Positions 25,432 through 32,873 of a stretch of DNA of 64,000 nt are shown piece after piece. Source of the stretch: Cognatilysobacter terrigena. Lineage in GTDB: Bacteria > Pseudomonadota > Gammaproteobacteria > Xanthomonadales > Xanthomonadaceae. The notes under the pieces are model-generated. The model saw only the letters and a program-made list of their open reading frames with translations, was not told the origin of the DNA and searched no databases. Within the stretch, counting starts at the first letter, position 1; the number at the start of each line of letters is the position of its first letter. The DNA is taken from NCBI RefSeq assembly GCF_004361065.1, contig NZ_SELT01000014.1, positions 1 to 64,000 of the forward strand. The letters are read 5' to 3'. The position numbers and the translations under genes are program-made.

Positions 25432-26205
25432 TGAGGCTGAAGCGACAGCAAGGGCGTTCCGTTCGCTCACGCGACCGGGTCACTTTTCTTTGCCGGTGCA
25501 AAGAAAAGTGACCAAAAGAAAGCACCTTCTCGACGAATCTACAGCTCGCGAGCGGGCGACATCATCGAGATCGCCACACTCGGCATCCTTCGGCCCGCCG
25601 CAGCGCGGCGGGCGCTCACCGGCGCGCAAACCTACGGTTTGCAGGCAGCGCCGGATCGCCAAGTGGCGACGGCGCGCGTCCTGCGCGCCGCCCCTTCGGG
25701 GTCTTCCCGATTGCCGTCAGCTGTTGAGGTCGCAACCGAAAGCGGATTCCAGCCGGTTATTGCCGTTCAGGGCTGCCGCCAGATCCAGCAGCTGTCGTTT
25801 AAGTGCGGCCGGAGCCTTTTGTGACCTCGCGTCCCGCTAGGTGCGGGTCTTGAAGGACGAGGCAGCGAGCAACCGTAGCGGCGGTACGCCGCAAAGCGGC
25901 CGTCAGCTACCGCAAGACTGGCCCTGCGACCCGAATCGTGAAGACCCCGAAGGGGCGGCCGACAGGACGTCGGCCGTCGCCACTTGGCGATCCGGCGCTG
26001 CCTGCAAACCGTAGGTTTGCGCGCCGGTGAGCGCCCGCCGCGCTGCGGCGGGCCGAAGGATGCCGAGTGTGGCGATCGCGAGGAGCCCTCACGTCGCGGG
26101 CTGTAGATCCGTCGAGAAAGGTGCTTTCTTTGGTTACCTTTCTTTGCACCAGCAAAGAAAGTAACTCGACCGCGTCAGCGGTCGAAACGCTTGTACTTCA
26201 GCAAC
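25432..26205. repeat. Long inverted repeat (arms about 270-290 bp) with 215-bp centre
   Basis: The left arm (about 25432-25722) and the right arm (about 25938-26205) are inverted copies, close to 85-90% alike by eye. Each carries an outer small palindrome (CTTTGC-CGGT-GCAAAG at left, CTTTGC-ACCA-GCAAAG at right). Each also has the block GCGCAAACCTACGGTTTGCA and the palindrome CCCGCCGCAGCGCGGCGGG. The centre shows no gene. Open frames in the arms have no plausible product. The layout is that of a non-autonomous mobile element or two inverted members of a genomic repeat family. No target duplication could be fixed. Confidence 0.8.
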
Positions 26206-26232
26206 TTGCGCGCGCCACGCGGCGGGCGGACC

Positions 26233-27174
26233 TTATGCAGCCCGCGCCCGCTGCAACGCCGAAATCCTCGCCTCGATCCGGCTCGCCAGCTCCCGCTCCG
26301 AATACTTCGGAACAAAGTCGTCCGCCCCCACCCGCTCCACCATCGCGTGGTTGAACACGCCCGACAGCGAGGTGTGCAGCAGCACGTGCAGGCCGCGCAG
26401 GGCCGGGGCGCGCCGGATTTCCGTCGTCAGGGTGTAGCCGTCCATGGCCGGCATCTCGATGTCGGAAATGACCATGGCGTAGCGGCGGTCCGGCGGGGTG
26501 CCGCTTTCGGCCAGCTGGACGAGGTGATCGAGGGCCTGGCGGCCGTCGGAGAGCAGGGTGGCGTTGAGGCCCAGCTGGTCGAGCAGCTGGCGGATCTGGT
26601 TGCGGGCGACGCGCGAATCGTCGACCACCAGCACTTCGCGCGGCACGTCGCCGCTGATGGCGAGCGGCTGCACCCCGGCGATTTCGGTGGCGCGCGGGGC
26701 GGACTCGGCCAGCACGCTTTCCACGTCCAGCAGCTGGATCAGCTCGCCGTGGAAGCGGGTGACGCCGGTGAGGTAATGGCATTCGCCGCCGAGATCCGGC
26801 GGCGGCTGGATGTCCTCGACCGCGATGTTGACGATGCGTTCGACGCCCGACACCAGGAAGCCCTGCACCGTGCGGTTGAACTCGGTGACGACCAGATACG
26901 GCGGCTCCGGGCTGCCCGCCGGCGCGGCATGGCCGACGGCGCGGGCGAGGTCGAGCACCGGCACCGTGCGGCCGCGGACGTCTGCGGCGCCGGCGAAGGC
27001 CGGGGGCAGCTGCGGCAGCGTGAACAGCGGCGGGCGCGGGATGACCTCCTGCACCTTGAACACGTTCACGCCAAAAAGCTGACGCGAACCCAGCCGGAAG
27101 AGCAGGAGCGCAAGGCGGTTGTGGCCGGCCAGGCGCGTGCGTTGGTCGATGCGGTCGAGAAGGTCGCGGCTCAT
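26233..27174 (-). CDS. cheV: Chemotaxis protein CheV (CheW-receiver fusion)
   Basis: The 313 residues start with the CheV signature (LLDRIDQRTRLAGHNRLALL, GVNVFKVQEVI), a CheW-like coupling domain (1-160). A receiver domain follows (about 180-305) with its phospho-acceptor in VISDIEMPAMDG and conserved Lys in VPKYSERE. It couples receptors to CheA and may act as a phosphate sink. It is divergent from flgA across 91 bases that hold a sigma-28-like and a sigma-54 site. Confidence 0.95.
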   Translation of the reverse strand: MSRDLLDRIDQRTRLAGHNRLALLLFRLGSRQLFGVNVFKVQEVIPRPPLFTLPQLPPAFAGAADVRGRTVPVLDLARAVGHAAPAGSPEPPYLVVTEFNRTVQGFLVSGVERIVNIAVEDIQPPPDLGGECHYLTGVTRFHGELIQLLDVESVLAESAPRATEIAGVQPLAISGDVPREVLVVDDSRVARNQIRQLLDQLGLNATLLSDGRQALDHLVQLAESGTPPDRRYAMVISDIEMPAMDGYTLTTEIRRAPALRGLHVLLHTSLSGVFNHAMVERVGADDFVPKYSERELASRIEARISALQRARAA

Positions 27175-27181
27175 GCACGCG

Positions 27182-27208
27182 TTGTCGGCCTGTTCGGCGT
27201 GTCCTTGA
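27182..27208 (-). promoter_or_regulatory. Sigma-28 promoter candidate for cheV
   Basis: On the - strand TCAAGGAC-N11-GCCGACAA has correct spacing and one mismatch in each box relative to consensus. The predicted start falls at the cheV ATG, implying a leaderless message or a false match. Confidence 0.45.
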
Positions 27209-27238
27209 GCGCGGCCGGCGTGCGCCTCGTCGCGGCTC

Positions 27239-27254
27239 CGGCACGCGGATTGCT
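27239..27254 (+). promoter_or_regulatory. Sigma-54 promoter for flgA
   Basis: CGGCACGCGGATTGCT agrees with TGGCACG-N4-TTGCW at all but the first base. The expected start, about 27265, is adjacent to the first flgA ATG. Confidence 0.68.
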
Positions 27255-27265
27255 ACGACCGGGGC

Positions 27266-27961
27266 ATGAGACGTTCCCCGCTCCTGTCGATGCTGCTGCG
27301 CTACACGGTGTTCGCCATGCTCCTGGCGGCCGTGCTCGTCGCGCAGGCCGCGCATGCGGCCGGCAGCGTGACCCCGGTCGCCGACATCCTGCGTGCCGCC
27401 GAAGCCGCGCTGGGTGGCAACGGTGCGCAGGTCGAGGCGCGCGTCGACAGCGCCGTGCGCATGCCCGCCTGCAGCCAGCCGCTGCAGGGCGTGGCGATGG
27501 GGCCGCGCATGGCGGAGGTGCGTTGCCCGGATGCGGGCGGCTGGCGCCTGACGGTGCCGGCACGCGTACGCCGCGATGCCGACGTCGTGGTGCTCACGGC
27601 GCCGGTCCAGGCGGGTTCGACGATCGACGCCGCGCAGCTCGCCGTGCAGCGCCGGGACGTCGCGAATGGAAGTGGGGTGGGGATGTCGGATCCGTCGCAG
27701 GTCGCGGGGCATGTCGCCCGCCGCGCCCTGCCGACGGGGTCGGTCGTGACGGCGGGGGATCTCGCGGACGGCGCCGGGACGCTGAAGCGCGGGGATCCGG
27801 TCGTGATCGTGTCGCGGGCCGGGGGGATCGAGGTCCGCATGGGCGGCCGCGCGCTGGGGGGCGCAGTGGCCGGGGCGGTGGTCGCGGTGGAGAACCTGGA
27901 ATCGAAGCGGATCGTGCGGGGCCGGCTGGTCGCGGACGGAGTGGTGGAAGTGCTGCAATGA
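27266..27961 (+). CDS. flgA: P-ring assembly chaperone FlgA
   Basis: The 231 residues have a signal peptide (hydrophobic LLAAVLVAQAAHA, cleaved near residue 31) and a C-terminal SAF domain (RALPTGSVVTAGDLADGA, RGDPVVIVSRAGGIEV). FlgA is a periplasmic chaperone for FlgI. ATG 27266 would be leaderless relative to the sigma-54 site. ATG 27290 keeps a signal peptide and would give a 25-base leader. It starts the + strand group flgA-flgM-flgN-kinase. Confidence 0.92.
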   Translation: MRRSPLLSMLLRYTVFAMLLAAVLVAQAAHAAGSVTPVADILRAAEAALGGNGAQVEARVDSAVRMPACSQPLQGVAMGPRMAEVRCPDAGGWRLTVPARVRRDADVVVLTAPVQAGSTIDAAQLAVQRRDVANGSGVGMSDPSQVAGHVARRALPTGSVVTAGDLADGAGTLKRGDPVVIVSRAGGIEVRMGGRALGGAVAGAVVAVENLESKRIVRGRLVADGVVEVLQ

Positions 27962-28002
27962 CCGCTCGTCTGAACCGCGGCCAAAAAAATGTGGACCGGG
28001 CC

Positions 28003-28029
28003 TCAAGTCCGATCCCCGGGCGCCGTTAC
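28003..28029 (+). promoter_or_regulatory. Sigma-28 promoter for flgMN
   Basis: TCAAGTCC-N11-GCCGTTAC fits the sigma-28 consensus with exact spacing. The predicted leader of flgM is about 25 bases. It fits the known FliA control of the anti-sigma gene. Confidence 0.65.
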
Positions 28030-28060
28030 CGGCCCTGACCGCTCAATCCCGGAGTTCGCC

Positions 28061-28375
28061 ATGACCAGCAAGATCGATGGCCTGAGCCCGCCCCCGGCCC
28101 GGGTCGTAGATACCGCAGCGTCGCCCAGCGTGGCGCGTGCGGGCACCGACCGTTCGAAACCTGTTGTCGCCGCGCCGGCGACGGACAGCGTGCGCCTGAC
28201 CGGTGAGGCCACCAGCCTGCAGGCTGCCGTGGAATCGAAGCTCGGCCAGGCTGCGCCGCTCGACATGGCGAAGGTCAATGCCGTGCGTGATGCGCTCGCC
28301 GACGGCAGCTACCAGATCAATCCGCAGGAAATCGCGAATCGACTGGTCGCGCTCGAGCGCCAGATGAGGGGATAA
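28061..28375 (+). CDS. flgM: Anti-sigma-28 factor FlgM
   Basis: The 104 residues have a disordered N-terminal half and a C-terminal FlgM motif (VNAVRDALADGSYQINPQEI, then ANRLVALE) that holds FliA until hook completion. ATG 28061 with CGGAG upstream is preferred over the longer frame from 27989. It is followed by flgN after 3 bases. Confidence 0.93.
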   Translation: MTSKIDGLSPPPARVVDTAASPSVARAGTDRSKPVVAAPATDSVRLTGEATSLQAAVESKLGQAAPLDMAKVNAVRDALADGSYQINPQEIANRLVALERQMRG

Positions 28376-28378
28376 GCC

Positions 28379-28744
28379 ATGCTCGCCGCCGCCTTCAATG
28401 CACCGTCCACCCACGTGGGTGAAGCGCTCGATGCGCTCGAGCGTGCACTGCAGGAGGAGCGGCAGGCATTGCTCGAGAACGACGCCGACGCGCTGCTGCG
28501 CTCGACGCAGGCCAAGATCGCGGCCCTGCGACGCGCCGAAACGATGCAGCCGGGCCACGCCGACGCCACGCGTGTCAGTGCGCTCAGCGAATTGAATCGC
28601 GCCAACGGCATCCTGCTCGCCCGTCGACGCCGCGAGGTGTCGTGGGCGCTGCGCCACATGGGTCGCGTGGAGAGCTCCGGCGTGTACGATGCCGGAGGTC
28701 AGGCGGGCGTTCGCCCGCAGTCGCGATGCCTGGGCGTGGGATGA
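28379..28744 (+). CDS. flgN: FlgN-like export chaperone for FlgK/FlgL
   Basis: The 121-residue helical protein contains AALDALERALQEERQALLE-type coiled coil and a FlgN-like C-terminal helix (SELNRANGILLARRRREVSW). FlgN chaperones FlgK and FlgL. It lies 3 bases after flgM, and its stop overlaps the kinase start as ATGA. Confidence 0.85.
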   Translation: MLAAAFNAPSTHVGEALDALERALQEERQALLENDADALLRSTQAKIAALRRAETMQPGHADATRVSALSELNRANGILLARRRREVSWALRHMGRVESSGVYDAGGQAGVRPQSRCLGVG

Positions 28745-29991
28745 GCGCGAACGAGACTTCGACACCCGTAATTTCCCATTCCTGGACCGCGCAGATGCGG
28801 TGGGCGGCGGACGTCGCCCCGATGGCCGTACTTCTGCTCGATGCCACCGGCGAACTCGCCTACGCGAACGCCAGCGCGCGACGCCTCGCCGCACGGCTCG
28901 AACCGACCGCCAACGACAATCCCGACGCCTTGAAGCGTCTGCTCGCGCTCGCCACCGAGGACGACTGGGCGATCGCCTGCACGCAGGGCCACGCCCGCCG
29001 TGACGTGCAGGTGCGCGACGACGTGATGCTGGCGGTCGAGGTGTTCTGCGGCAGCGGCGAGAACGCCGGCCTGCGCTTCGTCGCGATCACCGACATCTCC
29101 GCGCGCAGCGCGCGCGAGCGCGAGCTGCAGCAGCGGCACGACGAACTCGAACGCGCCTATCGCTCGCTCGCCGGCGCGCAGGAGCAGTTGCTGCAGTCGG
29201 AGAAGATGGCGTCGATCGGCCAGCTCGCCGCGGGCGTCGCGCACGAGATCAACAACCCGATCGGCTACGTGCACAGCAACCTCGGCACGTTGCGCGAATA
29301 TGTCTCTGCGCTGTTCGCGATGATCGAGACGTATGCGAGCGCGCTGGCCGCGCCCGATCCGCTGATCTATCGCAACGACATCCGCGCGCATCGCGAGAAG
29401 CTCGACATCGACTTCATCCTCGGCGACCTGCCGCAGCTGCTCGACGAATCGCGCGAAGGCATCGAGCGTGTCACGCGCATCGTGCAGGACCTGAAGGAGT
29501 TCTCGCACGTCGGCCGCAACGAGACGATGCGGCCGTCCGACCTCGTCAAGGGCCTCGAATCCACGCTCAACATCGTGTGGAACGACCTCAAGTACAAGGT
29601 CAAGCTCGAGAAGATCTACGGCGACATGCCGCTGGTCGAATGCCATGCCTCCGAGATCAACCAGGTCTTCATGAACCTGCTGATCAACGCCGGGCAGGCC
29701 ATCGCCGAGCGCGGCGTGATCACGCTCGCCTGTGGCCAGGAAAACGACGAAGCGTGGGTGAGCATCGCCGACACGGGCTGCGGCATTCCCGAGGAAGCGC
29801 TGGGCCGGATCTTCGATCCGTTCTTCACCACCAAGCCGATCGGGCGCGGCACGGGCCTGGGGCTGGCGATTTCGTACCGCATCGTCGAGAAGCACAACGG
29901 CCGCCTTGAAGTGCAGAGCACGGTCGGGCAGGGCACGACGTTCCGCGTGGTGCTGCCGGTGAAGCAGCCCGTCGAACTGTCAGCGGCCTGA
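28741..29991 (+). CDS. Soluble PAS-type sensor histidine kinase in the flgMN operon
   Basis: The 416 residues lack membrane segments. A PAS-like domain (about 20-120, TDIS near its end) and a coiled coil (126-155) precede the phospho-acceptor region AAGVAHEINNPIGYVHSN (His168). The ATPase domain has its N box in EINQVFMNLLINAGQAI, then DTGCGIP and GTGLGLAISYRIVEKHNG. ATG 28741 overlaps flgN. It has no adjacent response regulator; the orphan regulators near rpoN (6141-6530 and 8203-8859) are possible partners. Confidence 0.88.
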   Translation: MSANETSTPVISHSWTAQMRWAADVAPMAVLLLDATGELAYANASARRLAARLEPTANDNPDALKRLLALATEDDWAIACTQGHARRDVQVRDDVMLAVEVFCGSGENAGLRFVAITDISARSARERELQQRHDELERAYRSLAGAQEQLLQSEKMASIGQLAAGVAHEINNPIGYVHSNLGTLREYVSALFAMIETYASALAAPDPLIYRNDIRAHREKLDIDFILGDLPQLLDESREGIERVTRIVQDLKEFSHVGRNETMRPSDLVKGLESTLNIVWNDLKYKVKLEKIYGDMPLVECHASEINQVFMNLLINAGQAIAERGVITLACGQENDEAWVSIADTGCGIPEEALGRIFDPFFTTKPIGRGTGLGLAISYRIVEKHNGRLEVQSTVGQGTTFRVVLPVKQPVELSAA

Positions 29992-31005
29992 GCCTTCGTC
30001 GGCATCCGGCGCCGCGCGTTCGCGGCGCGCACGCTTGGCCTCGTACATCGCCGCGTCCGCGCGTGCGATGACCTGATCGACATCGTCCTCCGGATTCGCC
30101 TGTACCAGCCCGACGCTTGCGCCGCCGCTGCGCACAGGGATGCCGTCGAGGTTGAACGACGCCACCGCGCGCCGCGTCAGCCAGTTGCACAGCACGTCGC
30201 GCGCACGCGGTCCCGAGCCGCTCGCCACCGGCGCGACCACGATGAATTCGTCGCCGCCGATGCGGCCGAGCAGGTCGGCGCGCCGCAGCGACGCGCGCAG
30301 ACGGTCCGCCATCGCCACGAGGAACAGATCGCCGATGCGGTGGCCGTAGCGATCGTTCACGGCCTTGAAGTCGTCCAGATCGATGAAGCCGACCAGCAGG
30401 ACCACGCCGTCGCGCTGCGCCCACGCGAGCATGCGCGCGAGCGTCTCGCGGACGTATTCGCGGTTGGGCAGGCCCGTGAGCGGATCCTTGTGCACGAGCG
30501 CGGTCATGCGCTCCTGCGCTGCCTCGGACTCGCGCACCAGCCGCTCGCGTGCGGCGAACTCGCCGATCAGGCGTGCGATGACATCGGGCATCCACACCGC
30601 GTTCGTCGTCATCGACACCTCGTGCGGACTTATCGCGCACAACGTGCCGAGCATCTCGTCACCGACGCGCACGGGCACCGAAATGAACGTGCGGATGCCG
30701 TATTCGCGCGCGATCCAGAGATCCGCGAACGGCGTACCGGCGCACTGCACGTAGAGCCGGCCTTCGTCGAACGCGCGCTTGCACAGCGTGTCCGTCCACC
30801 GAAGACGCATGCCTTCGGGAATGCCCATGCCTTCGTCGTGCACGTAGGCGATGCGTTGCATGCCCGGCTCGACATCGGGCTCGGTGAGCAATGCCGTCTG
30901 CATGCCCGTGGAATGGACGAGGAGGCGCAGCAGCGGGCGTACGAGGTCCTCACCCGTTCGGGCGCTCGACACCAGTTCCGCCAATTGCGCGAGGCGTTGA
31001 CCCAT
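29980..31005 (-). CDS. GAF-GGDEF diguanylate cyclase
   Basis: The 341 residues comprise a GAF-type sensory domain (about 8-155) and a GGDEF domain (172-325) with an intact active site (RIGGDEF, 250-254). An I-site RRAD at 241-244 lies five residues before it, so it should be an active, product-inhibited cyclase. No membrane segment is seen. It is convergent with and overlaps the kinase gene by 12 bases, and follows the GGDEF-EAL-receiver gene. Its likely target in this window is YcgR. Confidence 0.9.
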   Translation of the reverse strand: MGQRLAQLAELVSSARTGEDLVRPLLRLLVHSTGMQTALLTEPDVEPGMQRIAYVHDEGMGIPEGMRLRWTDTLCKRAFDEGRLYVQCAGTPFADLWIAREYGIRTFISVPVRVGDEMLGTLCAISPHEVSMTTNAVWMPDVIARLIGEFAARERLVRESEAAQERMTALVHKDPLTGLPNREYVRETLARMLAWAQRDGVVLLVGFIDLDDFKAVNDRYGHRIGDLFLVAMADRLRASLRRADLLGRIGGDEFIVVAPVASGSGPRARDVLCNWLTRRAVASFNLDGIPVRSGGASVGLVQANPEDDVDQVIARADAAMYEAKRARRERAAPDADEGSGR

Positions 31006-31071
31006 GGCTCCGTGCGGCAGGACGCGGAGCGCGCGACCTTACCGGCTCGCCGTTAGAGGCAGGTGAGCGGC

Positions 31072-32811
31072 CTAGAAGCCGACTTGCTCGCCCGCTTCGC
31101 GCCGCTCGTGGGCGCGGAACGCGGCCTGGATGTGTTCGCGCAGCTCGTCGTCGTTCCACGGCTTCGTGAGGAAACGGTAGATCGCGCCCTGGTTCACCGC
31201 TTCGGTGATCGTCGCGAGATCGGTATAGCCCGACAGCACCATGCGCACGGTGTCGGGATAGAGATCGCGCACGCGGCCGAGGAATTCGGTGCCGCTCATG
31301 TCGGGCATGCGCTGGTCGGACACGATCACCTGCACGCGGTTCGCGGCGAGCAGGTCGAAGGCTTCGCGCACCGAGTTCGCGGTGAGGATCTGGTAGCCGT
31401 CGCGACGGAACAGGCGAACGAGCGAACGCAGCACGTTCTCCTCGTCGTCGAGCAGAAGCAGCGTGCGCTCCGGGCGCGTCTGCGCGAACGCCTCGGGCAG
31501 CAGGAAGCGCTTGCGAATGAGTTCGCCGAGCGCTTCCGCCGGCTGCGGCGCGCTGAAGATGTAGCCCTGGAAGAAGTCGCAGTGGTTGCGGCGCAGGAAG
31601 CCGAGTTCCGCTTCGCTCTCCACGCCCTTCGCGCAGACCTTCATGTCGAGGCGATGGCCCATCGCGATGATGCCGCGCACGATCGCCGCCGAGCGCGTAT
31701 CGCTGGTGACGTTGCGGATGAAGCTGCGATCGATCTTGAGGCGGTCGAGCGGGTATTGAGCGAGCGCCGCGAACGACAGGCCACCGAGGCCGAAGTCCTG
31801 CACGGTGAGGCACGCGCCGAGCTCACGCAGGCCGACGAGCGTTTCGTACGTGTGTCGCGCATCGAGCGACAGCGCGCCTTCCGGTACTTCGAACTCGAGC
31901 GCGCGGCCGGGCAGGTTCAGTCGATGCAGAAGTTCGCCGATGCGATCCCGGCAGTCGGGTTGCGACAGCAGCGTCGTCGGCAGGTGCACCGAGATCGTCA
32001 GGTAGTCGATGCCTTCGTCGCGCCATTGCGCGAGCTGTCGCGCCGCCGCTTCCACCACCCACGAGCCGAGGCGCGCAGACAGACCGACGCGTTCGACGAT
32101 GTCGAGGAACCGGTTCGGACGCAGCAGCCCGTTGCTCTCGGAATTCCAGCGCAGCAGCGCGGAGAAGCCGGCAAGCGAGCCGTCGTGGCCATTGACGAAG
32201 GGCTGGTAGAACAGCCGGAATTCATCGCGGTCGAACGCGTCCGCAAAGCGCTGCGCGAAGCCATCGTTGATCGGGCCGCGGTCGGGGCGTCCCGAGTACA
32301 GGCCGACGTTGTCGAGGCCCGTCTGCTTCGCATGCCGCAGCGCGTGTTCGGCGGTGGCGAGCAACGCCGCGGCGTTCTGCGCGTGATCCGGGAACACGGC
32401 AATGCCGATCGAGATCGTGATCGGCAACGTGTACGGCGGAATCGACAGCGGCACTTCGAACGCGTCGCGAAGGCGCTCGGCGAGCGCTTCACCGTCGGGC
32501 TCGCCTTCGCGATAACCGATACCCGCGACGAACTCGTCGGTGCCGCGACGCCACAGCCACGCATCGGCCGGCATCGCGTTGCGCAGGCGCTGGGCGACGG
32601 CGGCGAGCACCTGGTCGCCCACCGTCTCGCCCATGTTGCTGTTGATCGAGCCGAACATGTCGACGTCGATGTGCAGCAGCGCGACCTTGCGTCGCGTCGC
32701 TGCGGCCGCGGCAATGGCGGTGGCGAGCGCCGGGCCGTTCGCGCCGAGGCGGTAGATGCCGGTCACCGGATCGACCGGGACGCTGCCGTACTCGTCGTAG
32801 CGTTGGCTCAT
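31072..32811 (-). CDS. GGDEF-EAL-receiver protein with degenerate catalytic motifs
   Basis: The 579 residues contain a GGDEF domain (about 15-175), an EAL domain (about 190-425) and a C-terminal receiver domain (about 450-570). GGDEF reads GTDEF (90-94). The EAL signature reads GFSALLRW (215-222), so its Glu is replaced by Ser. The usual SVNLS reads SVHLP, the DDFGTG motif reads QDFGLGG, and the EGVE motif reads KGVE. Only LKIDRSFI is normal. Both enzymatic domains are therefore probably inactive and serve as sensors or binding modules. The receiver (VIVSDQRMPDMSG, then SGYTDL) resembles RpfG-type receivers. Confidence 0.88.
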   Translation of the reverse strand: MSQRYDEYGSVPVDPVTGIYRLGANGPALATAIAAAAATRRKVALLHIDVDMFGSINSNMGETVGDQVLAAVAQRLRNAMPADAWLWRRGTDEFVAGIGYREGEPDGEALAERLRDAFEVPLSIPPYTLPITISIGIAVFPDHAQNAAALLATAEHALRHAKQTGLDNVGLYSGRPDRGPINDGFAQRFADAFDRDEFRLFYQPFVNGHDGSLAGFSALLRWNSESNGLLRPNRFLDIVERVGLSARLGSWVVEAAARQLAQWRDEGIDYLTISVHLPTTLLSQPDCRDRIGELLHRLNLPGRALEFEVPEGALSLDARHTYETLVGLRELGACLTVQDFGLGGLSFAALAQYPLDRLKIDRSFIRNVTSDTRSAAIVRGIIAMGHRLDMKVCAKGVESEAELGFLRRNHCDFFQGYIFSAPQPAEALGELIRKRFLLPEAFAQTRPERTLLLLDDEENVLRSLVRLFRRDGYQILTANSVREAFDLLAANRVQVIVSDQRMPDMSGTEFLGRVRDLYPDTVRMVLSGYTDLATITEAVNQGAIYRFLTKPWNDDELREHIQAAFRAHERREAGEQVGF

Positions 32812-32873
32812 GCCCGCAGTCTAGGCGGTCGCGCGGGCACTTCGCAGCGCCCGCGCGAACGAAGCGGCGGGGC

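Noticed and set aside
25480..26155. Short open frames in the arms of the inverted repeat as genes
   Set aside because: They lie wholly in repeat sequence, have no ribosome site and change frame between the two copies, so they are not coding.
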